The notes under the pieces were generated by a model. That model saw only the letters and a program-made list of their open reading frames with translations. It made no database searches and was not told the origin of the DNA. From Candidatus Gastranaerophilales bacterium (GTDB lineage Bacteria > Cyanobacteriota > Vampirovibrionia > Gastranaerophilales > Gastranaerophilaceae), in NCBI GenBank assembly GCA_944323595.1, contig CALUTF010000007.1:1-64000 (forward strand): a DNA stretch of 64,000 nt, in the 5' to 3' direction. A program made the position numbers and the translations under genes. Shown here piece by piece: positions 61,855 through 64,000 of this stretch. Numbering within the stretch: the stretch's first letter is position 1; each line of letters begins with the position of its first letter.

Positions 61855-62646
61855 ATGGATAATCGTGAAATTTTGTCATTAATGGTTGAAGATTATAAAA
61901 AAATTGATGAAGTTGAAGCAATTGTTCTTGGCGGTTCTTCAACAGTAAATACATCTGACAGCCGTTCTGATTTTGACATATATATTTACTGGCGCGGCAA
62001 AGAACCGGCTGTTGAAATACGCCGTCAAATTGCGGAAAAATATTCTGATAATCCCGAAGTGGACAACCATTATTTTGAAACAGGTGACGTTTACTATTTA
62101 AGAGAAACCGGCAAGCCGATAGATATTATGTACCGTTCAACTGACGGAATTGAAGCAAATATTAAATGGGTCTGGGAAGATTGTAATGCAGGTCTGGGGT
62201 ATACTACATGTTTTGTTGATAATGTTAATAAATCAGAAATATTATTTGACAGAAACGGGTGGTTTAAAAATCTTCAGGAAAAAACAAAAACTCCTTATCC
62301 GGAAAAATTAGCTGAAAATATAATTAAGAAAAATTTTGCATATTTAAAAGACGTGATGTTTTCATATTATGACCAGTTGAAATCAGCTGTCGAACGTGAG
62401 GATTTTGTGAGTGTAAACCACAGAAGCGCTGCATTTATCGCAAGTTGTTTTGATATAATTTTTGCAAAAAATAAAATCCTGAATCCGGGAGAGAAAAAAC
62501 TTGTTGAGTTTGCTTTAAAAAATTGTGAGATTTTGCCTGAAAATTTTGAAAAAGATATTAATACTCTGGCTGTCGGAATTGTCTCTGAAAGACTGGCTGC
62601 AGCTGAAAATCTGGTTGAAAATCTCCGCAAGTTTTTACAAATTTGA
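61855..62646 (+). CDS. Nucleotidyltransferase-fold protein (DUF4037-like)
   Basis: A 263-residue protein with a polymerase-beta-type nucleotidyltransferase motif: 'AIVLGGSSTVNTSDSRSDFDIYIYW' region gives GGS-x(n)-SDFD, the metal-binding Asp pair, and 'GKPIDIMYRS' the third Asp. The rest is helical ('FAYLKDVMFSYYDQLKSAVE'), as in DUF4037/aminoglycoside-type transferases. The substrate is unknown. GAGGGG lies 8 bases before the ATG. Divergent from nrdD. Confidence 0.78.
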   Translation: MDNREILSLMVEDYKKIDEVEAIVLGGSSTVNTSDSRSDFDIYIYWRGKEPAVEIRRQIAEKYSDNPEVDNHYFETGDVYYLRETGKPIDIMYRSTDGIEANIKWVWEDCNAGLGYTTCFVDNVNKSEILFDRNGWFKNLQEKTKTPYPEKLAENIIKKNFAYLKDVMFSYYDQLKSAVEREDFVSVNHRSAAFIASCFDIIFAKNKILNPGEKKLVEFALKNCEILPENFEKDINTLAVGIVSERLAAAENLVENLRKFLQI

Positions 62647-62707
62647 CATAGACTTAACTCCTGGCGATAAAATGTAACTATAGTTTAAAATCAGGAGGAA
62701 GTAACTA

Positions 62708-63346
62708 ATAAAAAGACGTGAATTTATTATAAATTCCGCATTAGCTGTCGGCGGGACGGCATTACTTGCAGGATGCGGAGAAAAAAAGATAATTAAATCC
62801 GAAAATCAGGTTGCACGACGTAAATATAAAGATATTGAAGTGCCGCTTCTTGCCCTCGGATGCATGCGGCTTCCTATGCAGGGCGACGAAGTTGATATGC
62901 AGGAACTTGAACGTATGGTTGAATACTGTATGCAGCACGGCGCAAATTATTTTGATACTGCGTATATGTATGTTGACGCAAAATCTGAAATTGCTATCGG
63001 AAAAGTTTTGAAAAATTATAAGCGCGAAGATTTTATTCTTGCGGATAAAAGCCCTATTTACAAAATGTCTTCACGTGAAGATGTAAGGAAAATATTTGAA
63101 GAACAGTTGAAAAAATGTCAGGTTGACCACTTTGATTTTTATATGGCTCATAATATCAACAAAAATACATTTGATATTTACAAACAGGTTGAAATGTATG
63201 ACGAGCTTTTAAAATTAAAACAGGAAGGAAAATTTAAATATTTAGGTTTTTCATTCCACGGAACTCCGGATATTTTGAGAGAAGTCGTAAAAGACCACAA
63301 ATGGGATTTTGCGCAATTGCAGATTTCTTTGGATAACCCAAATTAA
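62708..63346 (+). pseudogene. Truncated Tat-signal aldo/keto reductase with ATA start
   Basis: A frame of about 212 residues. It starts with a strong AGGAGG (62693-62698), then TAA, CTA, and ATA (62708) where ATG is expected. The N-terminus 'KRREFIINSALAVGGTALL' is a twin-arginine signal, with lipobox Cys23 in 'LLAGCG'. Aldo/keto reductase motifs follow: 'ALGCMRLPM', 'YFDTAYMYVDAKSEI' (Asp/Tyr), 'ILADKSP' (Lys), 'FYMAHNINK' (His). The protein stops after 'AQLQISLDNPN', where relatives continue for about 150 more residues, usually with an iron-sulfur end. A lost start codon and missing C-terminus make it decayed; a GTG at 62840 would drop the signal. Confidence 0.7.
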
Positions 63347-63356
63347 AACTAAAATG

Positions 63357-63433
63357 AAACAGGAAAAGTTATTTGAGGACGATAGCGCGAGCGTATGCGA
63401 GACGCGTGTTCCGAAAATAATTTTTCCTGTTTA
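63357..63433. terminator. Long imperfect inverted repeat (hairpin), probable bidirectional terminator
   Basis: Left arm 63357-63379 and right arm 63409-63432 pair at about 19 of 24 positions, around a GC-rich centre (GCGCGAGCG...CGAGACGCG). It lies between the convergent aldo/keto remnant and tatA remnant. The GC-rich core contrasts with the AT-rich surroundings. Confidence 0.55.
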
Positions 63434-63449
63434 TTATTGTAATTAAATA

Positions 63450-63611
63450 TTATTTATTTTCGCTGTTTTCTTCTTCTGCGGATTTTTGAGCGTTTTTGAA
63501 TTCCTGTTTAGCTTTACCTAGTGATTTTGCAAGCTCCGGTATTTTTTTTGATCCGAAAAGCAATAGTATTATCACTAATATTAGAAGTATTTAAGTAATT
63601 CCCAATGACAT
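63450..63611 (-). pseudogene. tatA: tatA with an in-frame nonsense codon
   Basis: On the minus strand, an AGAGGTG ribosome site precedes ATG (63611), and 54 codons translate as 'MSLGIT'-stop-'ILLILVIILLLFGSKKIPEL' and a charged tail ending 'EEENSENK'. This is a complete TatA/TatE-type protein (membrane helix, 'FGSKKIPEL' hinge, amphipathic helix) interrupted only by TAA at 63593-63591, codon 7. The consensus residue there is Glu (GAA), so one base change G to T explains it. As read, no TatA is made from here unless the stop is suppressed. Confidence 0.85.
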
Positions 63612-63643
63612 ATTGCACCTCTCTTTTTAATCAAAATTATAGC

Positions 63644-63687
63644 AAAAAAGGCAGAGAATATAAAATATTTTCATATCTTCTGCCTTT
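63644..63687 (-). terminator. Terminator of the alpha/beta hydrolase gene
   Basis: Arms 63647-63661 and 63673-63687 (AAAGGCAGA... with two mismatches) followed on the minus strand by a T6 run (63649-63644). Confidence 0.8.
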
Positions 63688-63703
63688 AATTGTTACTCTG
63701 TTA

Positions 63704-64000
63704 TTATTTCAGATATTCTTTGTAGAAAGCTTCAATTTTGTCAAACGGAATTTTTTCAAGATTATCGTATAAGTCAACGTGGTTTGCTCCGTCAACAATT
63801 AATAATTCTTTGTTATCTCCTTTTAATTTTTTGAAAGCATCTTCTCCAAAGTAGCGGCTGTGAGCTTTTTCACCGTGCACGATTAGTACTGCGCTTTTAA
63901 TTTCGTCACTGTATGCTAAAATCGGCATATTAATCAGTGACAGAGTTGATGTTGTATTCCAGTTGCCGTTTGAATTAATTGAACGTTCGTGGAAACCTCT
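63704..64000 (-). CDS. Alpha/beta hydrolase, C-terminal part (cut by window edge)
   Basis: The frame stays open from the right edge to the stop at 63704, giving 98 residues. 'GFHERSINSNGNW' and 'LSLINMPILAYSDEIKSAVL' lead to 'IVHGEKAHSRYFGEDAFKKL' with the acid region, and 'LLIVDGANHVDLYDNLEKIP' with the catalytic His. This matches the dienelactone-hydrolase-like hydrolases common in gut bacteria. The nucleophile half lies outside the window. An internal Met at 63928 is not the start. Confidence 0.8.
   Translation of the reverse strand, partial: RGFHERSINSNGNWNTTSTLSLINMPILAYSDEIKSAVLIVHGEKAHSRYFGEDAFKKLKGDNKELLIVDGANHVDLYDNLEKIPFDKIEAFYKEYLK

Noticed and set aside
62840-63346. GTG at 62840 as a real start of a short aldo/keto reductase
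   Set aside because: A strong ribosome site and an intact twin-arginine lipoprotein signal lie upstream in the same frame, so the gene began at 62708.
63450-63611. Stop-codon recoding in tatA (TAA read as Glu)
   Set aside because: Every other gene in the window uses TAA as a normal stop; a point mutation is the simpler explanation.
1-64000. tRNA, rRNA, CRISPR arrays, transposases or prophage genes
   Set aside because: None seen on either strand; the DUF5131 protein is phage-related by name only and has no phage neighbours.

Overview
The window is AT-rich, densely coded DNA from an anaerobic bacterium with an outer membrane. My best placement is a gut member of the Vampirovibrionia/Melainabacteria (Gastranaerophilales type). 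That is inference from the two prepilins carrying 'FTLAEVLITIGIIGVV', KDO and undecaprenyl genes beside anaerobic metabolism, low GC, and many proteins matching no family I recognise. I saw no rRNA, tRNA, CRISPR array, prophage or insertion sequence.

Layout. 26-6375 is a chaperone-usher surface-fibre locus (subunits, PapD-like chaperone, usher). 6390-7888 holds a TupA-like ATP-grasp gene, a 68-residue orphan protein and an intergenic region with a 34-bp palindrome, a CCTCT microsatellite and a 21-bp-stem hairpin. 7889-9987 is an OmpR-type two-component system. 9989-17748 has transporters, an ArnT-like glycosyltransferase, an MdaB-like flavoprotein, YajQ and the first prepilin. 17886-24026 has an XRE regulator, PanD and a three-gene operon joining a GH13 amylase-like protein to two related unknown membrane proteins. 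24254-28540 has a TPR protein and a uppP/queD/kdsC/kdsD envelope operon. 28646-35224 has an HExxH protein, an MCE lipid-transport protein, an esterase, an AAA+ ATPase and a porin. 35272-43676 has focA opposite a six-gene hydrogenase-4-like membrane complex whose large subunit lacks the nickel-binding cysteine pairs, so it looks like an energy-converting hydrogenase-related (Ehr) complex. 43693-50525 has a TPR glycosyltransferase, secreted unknowns, a pentein-like protein and a MerR-controlled redox operon. 50567-56727 has a kinase-like gene and a serine-biosynthesis operon (class V aminotransferase, serA, serB, Lrp, aminotransferase). 56923-64000 has an acyltransferase-like membrane protein, a second XRE/prepilin pair, nrdDG behind a probable cobalamin riboswitch, a nucleotidyltransferase, and two decayed Tat-related genes (a Tat-signal aldo/keto reductase and tatA).

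The most notable points are the cobalamin-type leader that corrects the nrdD start, the Ehr complex without Ni ligands, the paired decay of tatA and a Tat substrate, leaderless starts sitting directly on promoters, two divergent XRE/prepilin modules, and the tandem paralogous membrane proteins coupled to a GH13 enzyme.
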